A DNA stretch of 64,000 bases from JBHGYD01 sp041920415 (GTDB taxonomy: Bacteria; Bacillota; Bacilli; Bacillales; Anoxybacillaceae), in NCBI GenBank assembly GCA_041920415.1, contig JBHGYD010000030.1:1-64000 (forward strand). The letters run 5' to 3'. Below are positions 8,444-16,649 of this stretch, in pieces. The notes under the pieces were generated by a model, which did no database searches, was not told the origin of the DNA, and worked only from the letters and a program-made list of their open reading frames with translations. Each line of letters opens with the position of its first letter. The first letter of the stretch is position 1. The translations under genes were made by a program, and so were the position numbers.

Positions 8444-8878
8444 TTAAAAAATGTAAGCAATCACCCCAAAAATGTAAGCGGCAACCACCCCGTATACAAT
8501 CACCGCACCGCCTACTTTAAACATATGATTGGCGACTCCTGCTACCCATCCTTCACTTCGATGCTCAAGGGCAGCGCTTGCTAAAGAGTTCGCAAAACCA
8601 GTCATTAACATTGTTGCTCCGGCCCCGGCAAATTGACTAAAGTTGTCGTATACTCCTATTCCCGTTAACACAATGGCTAGAAACATCCATGTTATAACGA
8701 CAAGATGCTGGGTCGCTACCAACGAAAAATCGAACCAATGAATATACAGCTTTTGCAATGCTTCTCCCCCTACACAAAGCAAACCGCCAATGAAAAATGC
8801 TTTGAAACAGTTGAAAACATACGGAGGTTTCGGCTGAAACGTCTTCACCGCTTGTTGATAGTTCTCTCTTAACTTCAT
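8444..8878 (-). CDS. spoVAC: Stage V sporulation protein SpoVAC
   Basis: A 144-residue protein with a short hydrophilic N-terminus (MKLRENYQQAVKTFQPKPPY) and about four membrane helices, including GIGVYDNFSQFAGAGATMLM. SpoVAC acts in B. subtilis as a mechanosensitive channel involved in release of dipicolinate. GGAGGAG precedes ATG 8878. It is 19 bases upstream of the spoVAD start. Confidence 0.95.
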   Translation of the reverse strand: MKLRENYQQAVKTFQPKPPYVFNCFKAFFIGGLLCVGGEALQKLYIHWFDFSLVATQHLVVITWMFLAIVLTGIGVYDNFSQFAGAGATMLMTGFANSLASAALEHRSEGWVAGVANHMFKVGGAVIVYGVVAAYIFGVIAYIF

Positions 8879-8893
8879 CTTTACTCCTCCTGA

Positions 8894-9319
8894 TTAACGG
8901 TCAACAAAATAAATCCATTGAAATAACGAACCAAACACTTTTCCAAATACAATCGCCATTAATAACACGACAATTTTATCTGCTATGCCCATTCGTTTCG
9001 CTAAAATCGGCCATACATTTAACACTTCCGTTAGCGCTGCGGCCAGCATCCCCACAAACACTCCGCTAAATAGCCCCATTGGAATGAGCCAATATTTCGA
9101 AACGTATAAAACAGAAGAACGCAAACTCATCCAGCCACCAACCACTGCACCTAACACCGCACTCCATTCATAAGCGCGAACCCATTTCATCGTTTTCGTT
9201 AATTGCGTCAGACGCGGAATGACGCCAAGAACGACTAAAAATGCGACAAATCCCGTTCCGGTCGCTAGCCCCCCCGCAAAACCAATAAAGATGACAACTA
9301 TCACTTCAAGCGTCGTCAA
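8894..9319 (-). CDS. spoVAB: Stage V sporulation protein SpoVAB
   Basis: A 141-residue hydrophobic protein of the SpoVAB family; IGFAGGLATGTGFVAFLVVL near the N-terminus and GVIPRLTQLTKTMKW are recognisable. The proposed start is TTG 9319, inside the 3' end of spoVAA (14-base overlap), with only a weak ribosome site, so translation probably depends on coupling to spoVAA. A GTG at 9304 is the alternative. It is part of the inner-membrane SpoVA complex. Confidence 0.9.
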   Translation of the reverse strand: MTTLEVIVVIFIGFAGGLATGTGFVAFLVVLGVIPRLTQLTKTMKWVRAYEWSAVLGAVVGGWMSLRSSVLYVSKYWLIPMGLFSGVFVGMLAAALTEVLNVWPILAKRMGIADKIVVLLMAIVFGKVFGSLFQWIYFVDR

Positions 9320-9929
9320 TTTTCTTCATACTTTCTTTGTTTTCATGTAAAATGACGTATTGATCAAGTGACTGCTGGTAGTTAAACATTTCTACTTCCA
9401 GAGGGCTAGGCTCTTCGTTAATTCGTTTGCGAAACACATGATTAAAAAATAAAATCATCCCTAATCCTAATCCAAGTGAATACGGAATTTGAAATAATAG
9501 CGGTTTATCGACTTTTTCTCCTGTCATCATCGTATAAAGGCGTTGATGAACTTGCTGCATGCTCACATCTTCATGGAAATTCATAATCGCAAGCGCTGAC
9601 CCGATAAAAAGAAGAAGCCATACAAGAACAAAATAAATGAAAGAAACTTGTCGTTTTTTATAAATGACTTCCACAATCGTTTGCGCAGGTCCAATCGTTT
9701 GCACATCCAGTAATGGATTCGTGCGAACAATCGCATCGACCACACGCATAATATCAAGAATCACAATACTTTTATCACTCGGTTGCACTTTGTATAAAGT
9801 AATTCGTTTTAATGGCTCTACCATTTCCATATCGTTGGCAATGATTTGGGCAACGTCGCCGATGGACACGGTAGTGTTTGGTCGTACTTGAATACGATGT
9901 CGCAATTTTACAAATACCGTCTTTTCCAT
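9306..9929 (-). CDS. spoVAA: Stage V sporulation protein SpoVAA
   Basis: First gene of the spoVA operon, 207 residues. The N-terminal half is soluble (MEKTVFVKLRHRIQVRP..., containing IVEVIYKKR). Two hydrophobic helices follow, at about 96-115 and 149-166, giving a membrane-anchored protein of the SpoVA complex. GGGAGG lies 6 bases before ATG 9929. A sigma-G-type promoter is visible 36-66 bases upstream, which fits forespore-specific expression of spoVA. Confidence 0.93.
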   Translation of the reverse strand: MEKTVFVKLRHRIQVRPNTTVSIGDVAQIIANDMEMVEPLKRITLYKVQPSDKSIVILDIMRVVDAIVRTNPLLDVQTIGPAQTIVEVIYKKRQVSFIYFVLVWLLLFIGSALAIMNFHEDVSMQQVHQRLYTMMTGEKVDKPLLFQIPYSLGLGLGMILFFNHVFRKRINEEPSPLEVEMFNYQQSLDQYVILHENKESMKKIDDA

Positions 9930-9965
9930 CTGCCTCCCACCCTAAGCATAAATTTTTCTTGTGAA

Positions 9966-9995
9966 TAGTATGTTTGGACAAAAAAGGAATGATAC
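9966..9995 (-). promoter_or_regulatory. Candidate sigma-G promoter of the spoVA operon
   Basis: On the minus strand CATACTA (9966-9972) fits the sigma-G -10 consensus CATNMTA exactly. GTATC (9991-9995) stands 18 bases upstream as the -35, a partial match to GMATR. Position, spacing and the known sigma-G dependence of spoVA agree. Confidence 0.7.
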
Positions 9996-10033
9996 GGATA
10001 GATAACAATTACCAATAATTTTATAAAAATGAA

Positions 10034-10062
10034 AAAGAATGGATGTTATTCATCCATTCTTT
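10034..10062 (-). terminator. Terminator of the spoIIA operon
   Basis: AAAGAATGGATG (10034-10045) pairs perfectly with CATCCATTCTTT (10051-10062); the 5-base loop begins with the sigF stop codon. It separates spoIIA from the spoVA promoter. Confidence 0.85.
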
Positions 10063-10798
10063 GTTTCATTTGTTGTAAAATCTTTTTTTCTAATCGCGAT
10101 ACTTGTACTTGAGAGATGCCTAATCTAGATGCCACTTCTGATTGCGTTTGGTCTTTATAATAACGTAAATAAACAATGAGCCGCTCTCGTTCATCGAGTT
10201 CTTCCATCGCTTTTTTTAATGCGATTTTATCAAACCATGACACTTCATCCTGATCAGCAATTTGGTCAAGAAGCGTAATCGGATCACCATCGTTTTCGTA
10301 GACGGTTTCGTGAATCGATGTAGGCGATCGGCTCGCTTCTTGAGCGAGAACGACCTCTTCAGGCGAAAGTTGTAAATAATCAGCAATTTCCATTACCGTT
10401 GGAACTCTGCCGTATTTTTTCGATAACTCATCTTTTGCCTTACGAATTTTATTGCCCATCTCTTTTAATGAACGACTCACTTTTACCGTTCCATCATCGC
10501 GAATAAAGCGCTGAATTTCGCCAATAATCATCGGCACCGCATACGTGGAAAACTTAACATCATACGATAAATCAAATTTATCCACGGATTTCAACAATCC
10601 AATACAACCAATTTGAAATAAGTCGTCCGGCTCATAGCCTCGATTAAGAAATCGCTGTACAACTGACCAAACAAGCCGCATATTTTTTTGAATGATTTCA
10701 TCTCGCGCTTCTTGGTCCCCTTCTTGGCTGCGCCGGATGAGCTCTTTCATTTCATGGTCTTTCATTTGCGTCTGCTCTTGCTTGACATCGACATCCAT
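10046..10798 (-). CDS. sigF: RNA polymerase sigma-F factor
   Basis: Sigma-70 family factor of the SigB/F/G group, the first forespore-specific sigma factor. Region 2 is visible as RLVWSVVQRFLNRGYEPDDL and GCIGLLKSVDKFDL. Region 3 contains DGTVKVSRSLKEMGNK. Region 4 has the helix-turn-helix DQTQSEVASRLGISQVQVSR. I set the start at ATG 10798, 8 bases from GGGAG and matching the MDV N-terminus of B. subtilis SigF. ATG 10804 is only 2 bases from the ribosome site. It is held inactive by SpoIIAB, whose gene lies 13 bases upstream. Confidence 0.97.
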   Translation of the reverse strand: MDVDVKQEQTQMKDHEMKELIRRSQEGDQEARDEIIQKNMRLVWSVVQRFLNRGYEPDDLFQIGCIGLLKSVDKFDLSYDVKFSTYAVPMIIGEIQRFIRDDGTVKVSRSLKEMGNKIRKAKDELSKKYGRVPTVMEIADYLQLSPEEVVLAQEASRSPTSIHETVYENDGDPITLLDQIADQDEVSWFDKIALKKAMEELDERERLIVYLRYYKDQTQSEVASRLGISQVQVSRLEKKILQQMKQRMDE

Positions 10799-10811
10799 AG
10801 GCATGTCTCCC

Positions 10812-11252
10812 TTAATTGCATAGCGCTTTGCTCTTTGTTAAATATTTCGTTAAATGAACTGTTGTCCCCTTATTGACTTCCGAATGAATGACAACTTCGT
10901 CCATGAAATTTTCCATAATCGTAAAGCCCATTCCTGAGCGTTCTAACTCTGGTTTCGTTGTAAACAACGGCTGACGCGCTTCTTCAATATTGGCAATTCC
11001 CACACCTTCATCTTTAATTGTTATATGGACAACACCGTTATCAATAACAACAGAAATGTACACCATTCCGTTCGGGTCGTTGTTATAGCCATGAATAATT
11101 GCATTTGTCACCGCTTCAGAAACGACCGTTTTAATTTCGGTGAGTTCATCCATCGTCGGATCTAACTGAGCGACAAATGCGGCAACTGTTACGCGAGCAA
11201 ATGATTCATTTTGACTTAACGCGGAAAATTGGAGGTGCATTTCGTTTCTCAT
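10812..11252 (-). CDS. spoIIAB: Anti-sigma-F factor and serine kinase SpoIIAB
   Basis: A GHKL-type ATPase/kinase of 146 residues. The N box ETVVSEAVTNAI-like stretch (TVVSEAVTNAIIHGYNND), the G1 box DEGVGIANIEEARQPLFTTK and the G2 box GMGFTIM are all present. SpoIIAB binds sigma-F in complex with ATP and phosphorylates SpoIIAA. ATG 11252 shares one base with the spoIIAA stop, giving coupled translation and fixed stoichiometry. Confidence 0.97.
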   Translation of the reverse strand: MRNEMHLQFSALSQNESFARVTVAAFVAQLDPTMDELTEIKTVVSEAVTNAIIHGYNNDPNGMVYISVVIDNGVVHITIKDEGVGIANIEEARQPLFTTKPELERSGMGFTIMENFMDEVVIHSEVNKGTTVHLTKYLTKSKALCN

Positions 11253-11602
11253 TACGCCACCCCCAATGTTTTTAATGCAAATTGTTCATCTGTTTCGAGA
11301 CGAATAATTTTAAACAACCCAGACATGTCAAATAACCGTTTGACCGTTGGGGAAATGGAACAAACAATCATTTCTCCGCCGAGGTTTTTAATTTGTTTAT
11401 ACCGACCTAAAATAACTCCAAGACCAGAACTATCCATAAATGTTAAATGCTCTAAATTCAACACAATATGGCGAATTCGTTCTTTTTCAAGCGTATCGGT
11501 CACTTTGACACGAAGTTCTTCTGCCGTATGATGATCTAACTCCCCAGACAGACGAATGAGCAATACATCATGTCTTACTTCAAAGTCCATTACAAGACTC
11601 AC
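11252..11602 (-). CDS. spoIIAA: Anti-sigma-F factor antagonist SpoIIAA
   Basis: STAS-domain protein of 116 residues. The phosphorylation site is in FMDSSGLG; counting the GTG start as residue 1 gives Ser58/Ser59, as in B. subtilis. When dephosphorylated by SpoIIE it displaces sigma-F from SpoIIAB. The start GTG 11602 follows GGGGGAAAG. It is the first gene of the spoIIAA-spoIIAB-sigF operon, with a sigma-H-like promoter just upstream; dacF lies further upstream on the same strand. Confidence 0.97.
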   Translation of the reverse strand: MSLVMDFEVRHDVLLIRLSGELDHHTAEELRVKVTDTLEKERIRHIVLNLEHLTFMDSSGLGVILGRYKQIKNLGGEMIVCSISPTVKRLFDMSGLFKIIRLETDEQFALKTLGVA

Positions 11603-11635
11603 TGCACTTTCCCCCTTGTCATTCGAATAGGGAAA

Positions 11636-11665
11636 TGTTTCGCTAAAAAATGGTGGAAATCCTGC
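11636..11665 (-). promoter_or_regulatory. Candidate sigma-H promoter of spoIIA
   Basis: On the minus strand GCAGGATTT (11657-11665) is a full match to the sigma-H -35 consensus RnAGGAwWW. AGCGAAACA (11636-11644), 12 bases downstream, fits RnnGAAT partly. spoIIA is a known sigma-H/Spo0A operon. I did not find a convincing Spo0A box by eye. Confidence 0.55.
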
Positions 11666-11728
11666 TCTCTGACAAAACTAGTGCCGATTCGCTAAAAACA
11701 GAAGGCTTCCCGCAAAAAATGACAAGCG

Positions 11729-12907
11729 TTATGAAGATTTTGTAAATGTTTGTAACGTCCGTTTAAACAAATCCCACCAACTTGCTTCCGCTACCGTTTG
11801 TTTCGCAACAAGCGGGCGTTTTAATAGCACTTTTCCGTCTCGTTTTAAGATAAGCGTGCCAAGCTCATCTCCTTTTTTAATCGGTGCTTTCACGTTGTCT
11901 TTTATTTTCACAATCTTTTTCATATCATTGACGGATGCTCCCTTTTTCGTTAAAACAGAGATCGGTTCAGCGGTGACAAGCTCAACTTCTTTCTGCTTTC
12001 CTTTGTTTATTTTTACTTTTGTAATCACTTCGTTGCGTTTATAAACAGGATGTGTTTTATATTGACTAAATGCGTAATCTAACAATTTTGTAATTTGTGC
12101 GTTGCGATCTTTTGGAGTCGGTGCCCCAAATATAACAGCAATAACGCGCATGCCATCTTTTTTCGCTGTTGCGGTTAAACAATATTTGGCTTCGTTTGTA
12201 AACCCTGTTTTGACCCCATCGACTCCCGGATAAAATTTCACGAGTCGATTCGTATTAACAAGCCAAAATTTTTTGTCCGTATTTGGCCGCAAGTAATCTT
12301 CGTATTTCCCGGTGTATTTCGTAATTTGATCGTATTTTAATAACTCTTTTGCCATCATCGCCATATCATAGGCACTACTGTAATGACCTTTCGCTGGTAA
12401 ACCGGTTGCGTTTTTAAAGGAAGTATCTTTTAAGCCGAGTTGTTTTGCTTTTTTGTTCATCATCTCGACAAACGCTTCTTCCGAGCCGGCAATTCGTTCG
12501 GCCATTGCGACAGACGCGTCATTTCCAGAACCAATTGCAATGCCTTTCAATAACTCATTAACGGTCATCTCTTCACCTGGTTCTAAGAAAATTTGCGAAC
12601 CTCCCATCGATGCCGCATATTCGCTGGCACGCACTTTTTCATTCCATTTTAGCTTCCCTTGATCAATCGCTTCCATAATTAATAACATCGTCATAATTTT
12701 TGTCATACTCGCAGGTGGTAGTTTTTCGTGTGCGTTTTTTTCATACAAAATCGTTCCCGTATCCCGTTCAATAAGAATCGCTGATTTTGCGTTGTTAATA
12801 AGCTCTATGTTTGGTTTTGTTGTTTTTTCTTCTGCTTGAACGTTTGCCGAAACGACAAGCGCAAACGAAAAAGTAAGTAGGAACAAACGAATGAATAATC
12901 TCTTCAT
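11729..12907 (-). CDS. dacF: D-alanyl-D-alanine carboxypeptidase DacF
   Basis: A low-molecular-mass penicillin-binding protein that trims the terminal D-Ala of peptidoglycan stem peptides; in the forespore it shapes cortex crosslinking. A signal peptide (first about 25 residues, ending VQAEE) precedes the catalytic domain. The active-site motifs are SMTK (Ser67, Lys70), SGN (in GIAIGSGNDAS) and KTG (in DGVKTGFT). The C-terminal beta-rich domain and an amphipathic tail (SWWDLFKRTLQTF) fit membrane attachment. Position directly upstream of spoIIAA and a sigma-F promoter confirm DacF rather than DacA. Confidence 0.93.
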   Translation of the reverse strand: MKRLFIRLFLLTFSFALVVSANVQAEEKTTKPNIELINNAKSAILIERDTGTILYEKNAHEKLPPASMTKIMTMLLIMEAIDQGKLKWNEKVRASEYAASMGGSQIFLEPGEEMTVNELLKGIAIGSGNDASVAMAERIAGSEEAFVEMMNKKAKQLGLKDTSFKNATGLPAKGHYSSAYDMAMMAKELLKYDQITKYTGKYEDYLRPNTDKKFWLVNTNRLVKFYPGVDGVKTGFTNEAKYCLTATAKKDGMRVIAVIFGAPTPKDRNAQITKLLDYAFSQYKTHPVYKRNEVITKVKINKGKQKEVELVTAEPISVLTKKGASVNDMKKIVKIKDNVKAPIKKGDELGTLILKRDGKVLLKRPLVAKQTVAEASWWDLFKRTLQTFTKSS

Positions 12908-12935
12908 CTCCTAACCCTCCATTCTTTATACATGC

Positions 12936-12964
12936 CATTTTTTCCAAATCATACGTTTTTATAC
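12936..12964 (-). promoter_or_regulatory. Candidate sigma-F promoter of dacF
   Basis: On the minus strand GTATA (12960-12964) matches the sigma-F -35. After 14 bases GGAAAAAATG (12936-12945) matches the GG..A.A.T -10. dacF is a known sigma-F gene in B. subtilis. It lies 29 bases before the dacF start. Confidence 0.7.
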
Positions 12965-13004
12965 AATCGATAAAAGAATTTCACCGCATTTTACGACATA
13001 AAAA

Positions 13005-13028
13005 AAAGAGGCCTTTATCAGCCTCTTT
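13005..13028 (-). terminator. Terminator of the deoB-pupG-pdp operon
   Basis: AAAGAGGC (13005-13012) pairs with GCCTCTTT (13021-13028). On the minus strand it ends in a run of eight T. It starts 2 bases past the pdp stop codon. Confidence 0.85.
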
Positions 13029-13029
13029 G

Positions 13030-14331
13030 TTACGAAATTTTGTCATAAATAAGTGTCGGCGCTGTCACGCGGTTTGGTGAGATTTTAATGCTTTCTGTTA
13101 ACATTTTCTTCACTTCATCAATCTGTTCGGTATTGCTATAAATAGTAACGAGCGATTCTCCTTTTTTCACTTCGTCACCGACTTTTTTCCGCAGCACGAG
13201 TCCCACCGCTAAGTCGATCGTTGATTCTTTTGTTGCTCGTCCCGCTCCAAGAAGCATCGCTGCCGTTCCTACCGCATCAGCGACAATTTCTGACACATAT
13301 CCGTCTTCATTTGCTTCTAATTCGAATTGATAGCTCGCTTGCGGCAGCTTCGATGGGTCATCCACAACAGACGCATCTCCACCTTGGGCGCGTAAGAACG
13401 TTTTAAATGCTTCAAGCGCAGAGCCGTCTTTCATCGCTTTTTCTAACATCTCGCGCGCTTCCTCTAACGAAGAAGCTTTTTCCGCTAAGTACACCATATG
13501 GCTTCCTAATGTTAAGCATAATTCTTCTAAATCTTTTGGACCTTCTCCTTTGAGCGTATCAATCGCTTCTTTTACTTCCAACGCATTTCCGACCGCATAA
13601 CCGAGCGGTTGACTCATATCGGAAATAATTGCCATCGTTTTTCGACCGACGCGTTTTCCGATTTCAACCATCGCTTTTGCTAATTGTTTTGCCCCTTCTA
13701 AATCTTTCATAAACGCGCCCGCGCCTGTTTTGACGTCTAGCACAATCGCATCAGCGCCTGCGGCAATTTTTTTGCTCATAATGGAAGAGGCGATGAGCGG
13801 GATGCTGTTAACAGTTGCCGTAACATCACGGAGTGCGTACAGCTTTTTATCGGCAGGCGTCAAGTTGCCGGTTTGACCAATGACGGCAATTTTGTTTTTA
13901 TTTACTAAATCGATAAACTCATCATTATCAATTTCGACATGGAATCCCGGAACGGATTCTAATTTATCAATCGTTCCTCCTGTATGACCAAGACCGCGTC
14001 CTGACATTTTCGCTACAGGCACACCAACAGAAGCAACAAGTGGACCAAGCACGAGTGTCGTTGTATCACCAACCCCACCCGTAGAGTGTTTATCAACTTT
14101 AATACCTTCAATTTTTGATAAGTCGATCACATCTCCGGAATGAACCATCGCCATCGTAAGCGCAGCAGTTTCTTCTTCGGTCATTCCTTGGAAAAAGACC
14201 GCCATCGCAAAGGCGCTCATTTGATAATCAGGAATCTCGCCTTTTGTATAACCGTCGATGATAAATTGAATTTCTTCGTTTGTAAGGGCATGACCATCTC
14301 GTTTTTTCTCAATTAAATCAACCATTCTCAT
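13030..14331 (-). CDS. pdp: Pyrimidine-nucleoside phosphorylase
   Basis: Cleaves uridine, thymidine and deoxyuridine with phosphate to the base and (deoxy)ribose-1-phosphate. The thymidine-phosphorylase signature region is present: KVDKHSTGGVGDTTTLVLGP and KMSGRGLGHTGGTIDKLES, plus SGxA-type substrate residues in VNSIPLIASSIMSKK. I placed the start at ATG 14331 (MRMVDLIEKK), 8 bases from AAAGG and identical in form to B. subtilis Pdp, giving 433 residues. In B. subtilis pdp belongs to the dra-nupC operon; here it sits with deoB and pupG instead. Confidence 0.95.
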   Translation of the reverse strand: MRMVDLIEKKRDGHALTNEEIQFIIDGYTKGEIPDYQMSAFAMAVFFQGMTEEETAALTMAMVHSGDVIDLSKIEGIKVDKHSTGGVGDTTTLVLGPLVASVGVPVAKMSGRGLGHTGGTIDKLESVPGFHVEIDNDEFIDLVNKNKIAVIGQTGNLTPADKKLYALRDVTATVNSIPLIASSIMSKKIAAGADAIVLDVKTGAGAFMKDLEGAKQLAKAMVEIGKRVGRKTMAIISDMSQPLGYAVGNALEVKEAIDTLKGEGPKDLEELCLTLGSHMVYLAEKASSLEEAREMLEKAMKDGSALEAFKTFLRAQGGDASVVDDPSKLPQASYQFELEANEDGYVSEIVADAVGTAAMLLGAGRATKESTIDLAVGLVLRKKVGDEVKKGESLVTIYSNTEQIDEVKKMLTESIKISPNRVTAPTLIYDKIS

Positions 14332-14349
14332 CTCTATCACCTTTTCCTA

Positions 14350-15174
14350 TTATTTTTTCGCCATTTCAGCAATGATGGCTTTGACAAGACGTAAAAAGTC
14401 CGCTTTTACCTTTTCTGTTGTTTCGATGACTTCATCATGGGTAAGTGGCTGGTCTAAAATTCCTGCCGCCATATTAGAAATACAAGAAATCCCCAATACT
14501 TCCATCTGTGCATGGCGCGCCACAATCACTTCCGGTACAGTCGACATTCCAACCGCGTCGCCGCCGATGGCGCGAATCATGCGGATTTCCGCTGGTGTTT
14601 CATAAGAAGGACCGGTGTTGGCGACATACACCCCTTCTTGTACTTTTATATTTAATCGAGCAGCAACCTCTTTGGCAAGTTTTCGTAATCGTTTGCTGTA
14701 GGCTTCCGTCATATCAGGAAAACGCACACCGAAATCTGGGTCGTTCGGGCCGATTAACGGATTGCTGCCCATATTATTAATATGGTCAGAAATAATCATT
14801 AAATCTCCCGGTGTGAACGTTTCATTCACGCCTCCCGCAGCGTTTGTGACAATTAATTGTTCCACGCCTAACGCTTTCATGACGCGCACTGGAAACGTTA
14901 CTTTATCGAAGCTATACCCTTCATAGTAATGGAAGCGACCTTGCATCGCCACGACAGTCGTTCCTTCAAGCTGACCGTAGACGAGCTGACCAGCATGCCC
15001 TTCGACCGTTGAAACTGGAAACTCCGGTATTTCTTTATATGGGATTTTTATTGCATTTTCAATCTCATCCGCCAACACGCCGAGACCAGAGCCAAGGATT
15101 AGACCAATTTGCGGCGGCGTCGAAAACTTTTCTTTTAAATAACTCGCAGCCTTTTCAATCGCTTGCTTATTCAT
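14350..15174 (-). CDS. pupG: Purine-nucleoside phosphorylase (trimeric type)
   Basis: Converts guanosine, inosine and their deoxy forms to base plus pentose-1-phosphate. The 274-residue length and the stretches IGLILGSGLGVLADEI (phosphate loop), GRFHYYEGY, VTNAAGGVN and SNMAAGI identify the trimeric PNP class, not the hexameric DeoD. It is 13 bases downstream of deoB and 18 bases upstream of pdp, so the three form one operon feeding pentose-1-phosphate into DeoB. Confidence 0.95.
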   Translation of the reverse strand: MNKQAIEKAASYLKEKFSTPPQIGLILGSGLGVLADEIENAIKIPYKEIPEFPVSTVEGHAGQLVYGQLEGTTVVAMQGRFHYYEGYSFDKVTFPVRVMKALGVEQLIVTNAAGGVNETFTPGDLMIISDHINNMGSNPLIGPNDPDFGVRFPDMTEAYSKRLRKLAKEVAARLNIKVQEGVYVANTGPSYETPAEIRMIRAIGGDAVGMSTVPEVIVARHAQMEVLGISCISNMAAGILDQPLTHDEVIETTEKVKADFLRLVKAIIAEMAKK

Positions 15175-15187
15175 CCCGTACTTCCCC

Positions 15188-16369
15188 CTATTTCAAATCC
15201 GCTAAAAAGCTTGTTCCGTAGTTTGGCATTTTTACGTTAAAGTTTTCGGCAATCGTGGCCCCGACATCAGCAAATGTGTTTCGAAGCGGCAACTCTTTCC
15301 CACCGTTCATGCTTGGGCTGTACACAAGAAGCGGCACGTATTCGCGCGTATGGTCTGTTCCATGATGAATAGGGTCGTTGCCATGGTCAGCGGTAATGAT
15401 AAGTAAATCGTCTTCCTTCAGAAGTTCAAGTACTTCTGGAAGTCTAGCGTCAAACTCTTCAAGTGCATCTCCGTACCCTTTTGGATCACGGCGGTGACCG
15501 TACATAGCATCAAAATCAACAAGGTTTACGAAGCTAAGTCCGGTAAAGTCCATACGCAATGTATCGATAAGTTTATCCATTCCATCCATGTTAGATTTTG
15601 TGCGCAATGATTTTGTGACGCCTTCGTTATCGTAAATGTCGGAAATTTTTCCGATTGCAATCACATCGTAACCAGCATCTTTTAACTCGTTCATAACGGT
15701 GCGACCGAACGGTTTTAACGCATAGTCATGACGATTCGCTGTGCGTTGGAAGTTACCTGGCGTTCCGATGAACGGACGAGCAATAACGCGGCCAACCATG
15801 TATTTTTCATCTAGTGTCAGCTCGCGAGCGATTTTACAAATGTTGTATAACTCGTCAAGCGGAATCACCTCCTCATGAGCGGCAATTTGTAACACGGAGT
15901 CAGCTGATGTGTAGACAATGAGCGCTCCGGTTTCCATATGCTCTTTGCCAAGTTCCTCGATAATTGCCGTTCCGCTTGCTGGTTTATTACCGATGACTTT
16001 TCGACCTGTTCTTTTTTCAAGTTCATCGATCAATTCTTTTGGAAACCCGTCAGGGAACACTTGGAACGGAGTATCAATACGTAACCCCATAATTTCCCAA
16101 TGTCCGGTCATCGTATCTTTTCCAGCGGAAGCTTCTTGCATTTTCGTATAGTAAGCAAGAGGCTTTTCCGCTTTTGGCACTCCTTTAATCTCGCGGATGT
16201 TGCTTAAGCCGAGTTTCGCCATATTCGGCATGTTCAAACCACCGCGATGTTCCGCGATATGTCCGAGCGTATCTGCCCCTTTATCGTTATATTTTTCAGC
16301 ATCTGGCGCTTCCCCAATCCCAACCGAGTCCATTACGATTAAAAACACACGTTTATATGTATGACTCAC
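15188..16369 (-). CDS. deoB: Phosphopentomutase
   Basis: An alkaline-phosphatase-superfamily metalloenzyme interconverting (deoxy)ribose-1- and 5-phosphate. Metal-site motifs are visible at VMDSVGIGEAPDA, TMTGHWEIMG, DADHGND-type ITADHGNDPIHHGTDHTREY and the LVDFDAMYGHRRD segment. The start is GTG 16369, 7 bases from TAGGAGG; an ATG two codons upstream lies too close to the ribosome site and a far upstream ATG at 16435 has none. First gene of the nucleoside-catabolic operon, behind a promoter overlapped by a cre-like site. Confidence 0.95.
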   Translation of the reverse strand: MSHTYKRVFLIVMDSVGIGEAPDAEKYNDKGADTLGHIAEHRGGLNMPNMAKLGLSNIREIKGVPKAEKPLAYYTKMQEASAGKDTMTGHWEIMGLRIDTPFQVFPDGFPKELIDELEKRTGRKVIGNKPASGTAIIEELGKEHMETGALIVYTSADSVLQIAAHEEVIPLDELYNICKIARELTLDEKYMVGRVIARPFIGTPGNFQRTANRHDYALKPFGRTVMNELKDAGYDVIAIGKISDIYDNEGVTKSLRTKSNMDGMDKLIDTLRMDFTGLSFVNLVDFDAMYGHRRDPKGYGDALEEFDARLPEVLELLKEDDLLIITADHGNDPIHHGTDHTREYVPLLVYSPSMNGGKELPLRNTFADVGATIAENFNVKMPNYGTSFLADLK

Positions 16370-16450
16370 GTACATTCCTCCTACTTTTATAAAATGATGT
16401 TCTCTACTTATCATTCCCTTATTTTTTGAAAACACACAAATCCTCTATTG

Positions 16451-16500
16451 GTCAGAAGTCTGACAACTACATTATAAAACGTTTTCATAAGCATGCGCAA
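16451..16500 (-). promoter_or_regulatory. deoB promoter with cre-like site and palindromic operator
   Basis: On the minus strand TTGCGC (16495-16500), an 18-base spacer and TATAAT (16471-16476) form a sigma-A promoter. TGAAAACGTTTTAT (16474-16487) lies between -35 and -10 and differs from the CcpA cre consensus at one position. A perfect 14-base palindrome with a 2-base centre, GTCAGAAGTCTGAC (16451-16464), covers the expected start of transcription. CcpA repression is inferred; the protein binding the palindrome is unknown. Confidence 0.6.
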
Positions 16501-16605
16501 TAAAAAAAGCAAGTACAAACAAGAATAGGAGAGTAATTTTGAACAATTTTTTAACGAGAAAAGGAAGTGAATCTACAGTAGTGTATAAATTTGCAAAAAA
16601 AAAAA

Positions 16606-16636
16606 ACAAAACCATCCCCTATTCAGATGGTTTTGT
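16606..16636 (-). terminator. Terminator downstream of xerD
   Basis: ACAAAACCATC (16606-16616) pairs with GATGGTTTTGT (16626-16636). On the minus strand it is followed by about ten T residues. It ends the spoIIM/fur/yqzK/xerD block. Confidence 0.85.
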
Positions 16637-16649
16637 TGCAAACAAATGG

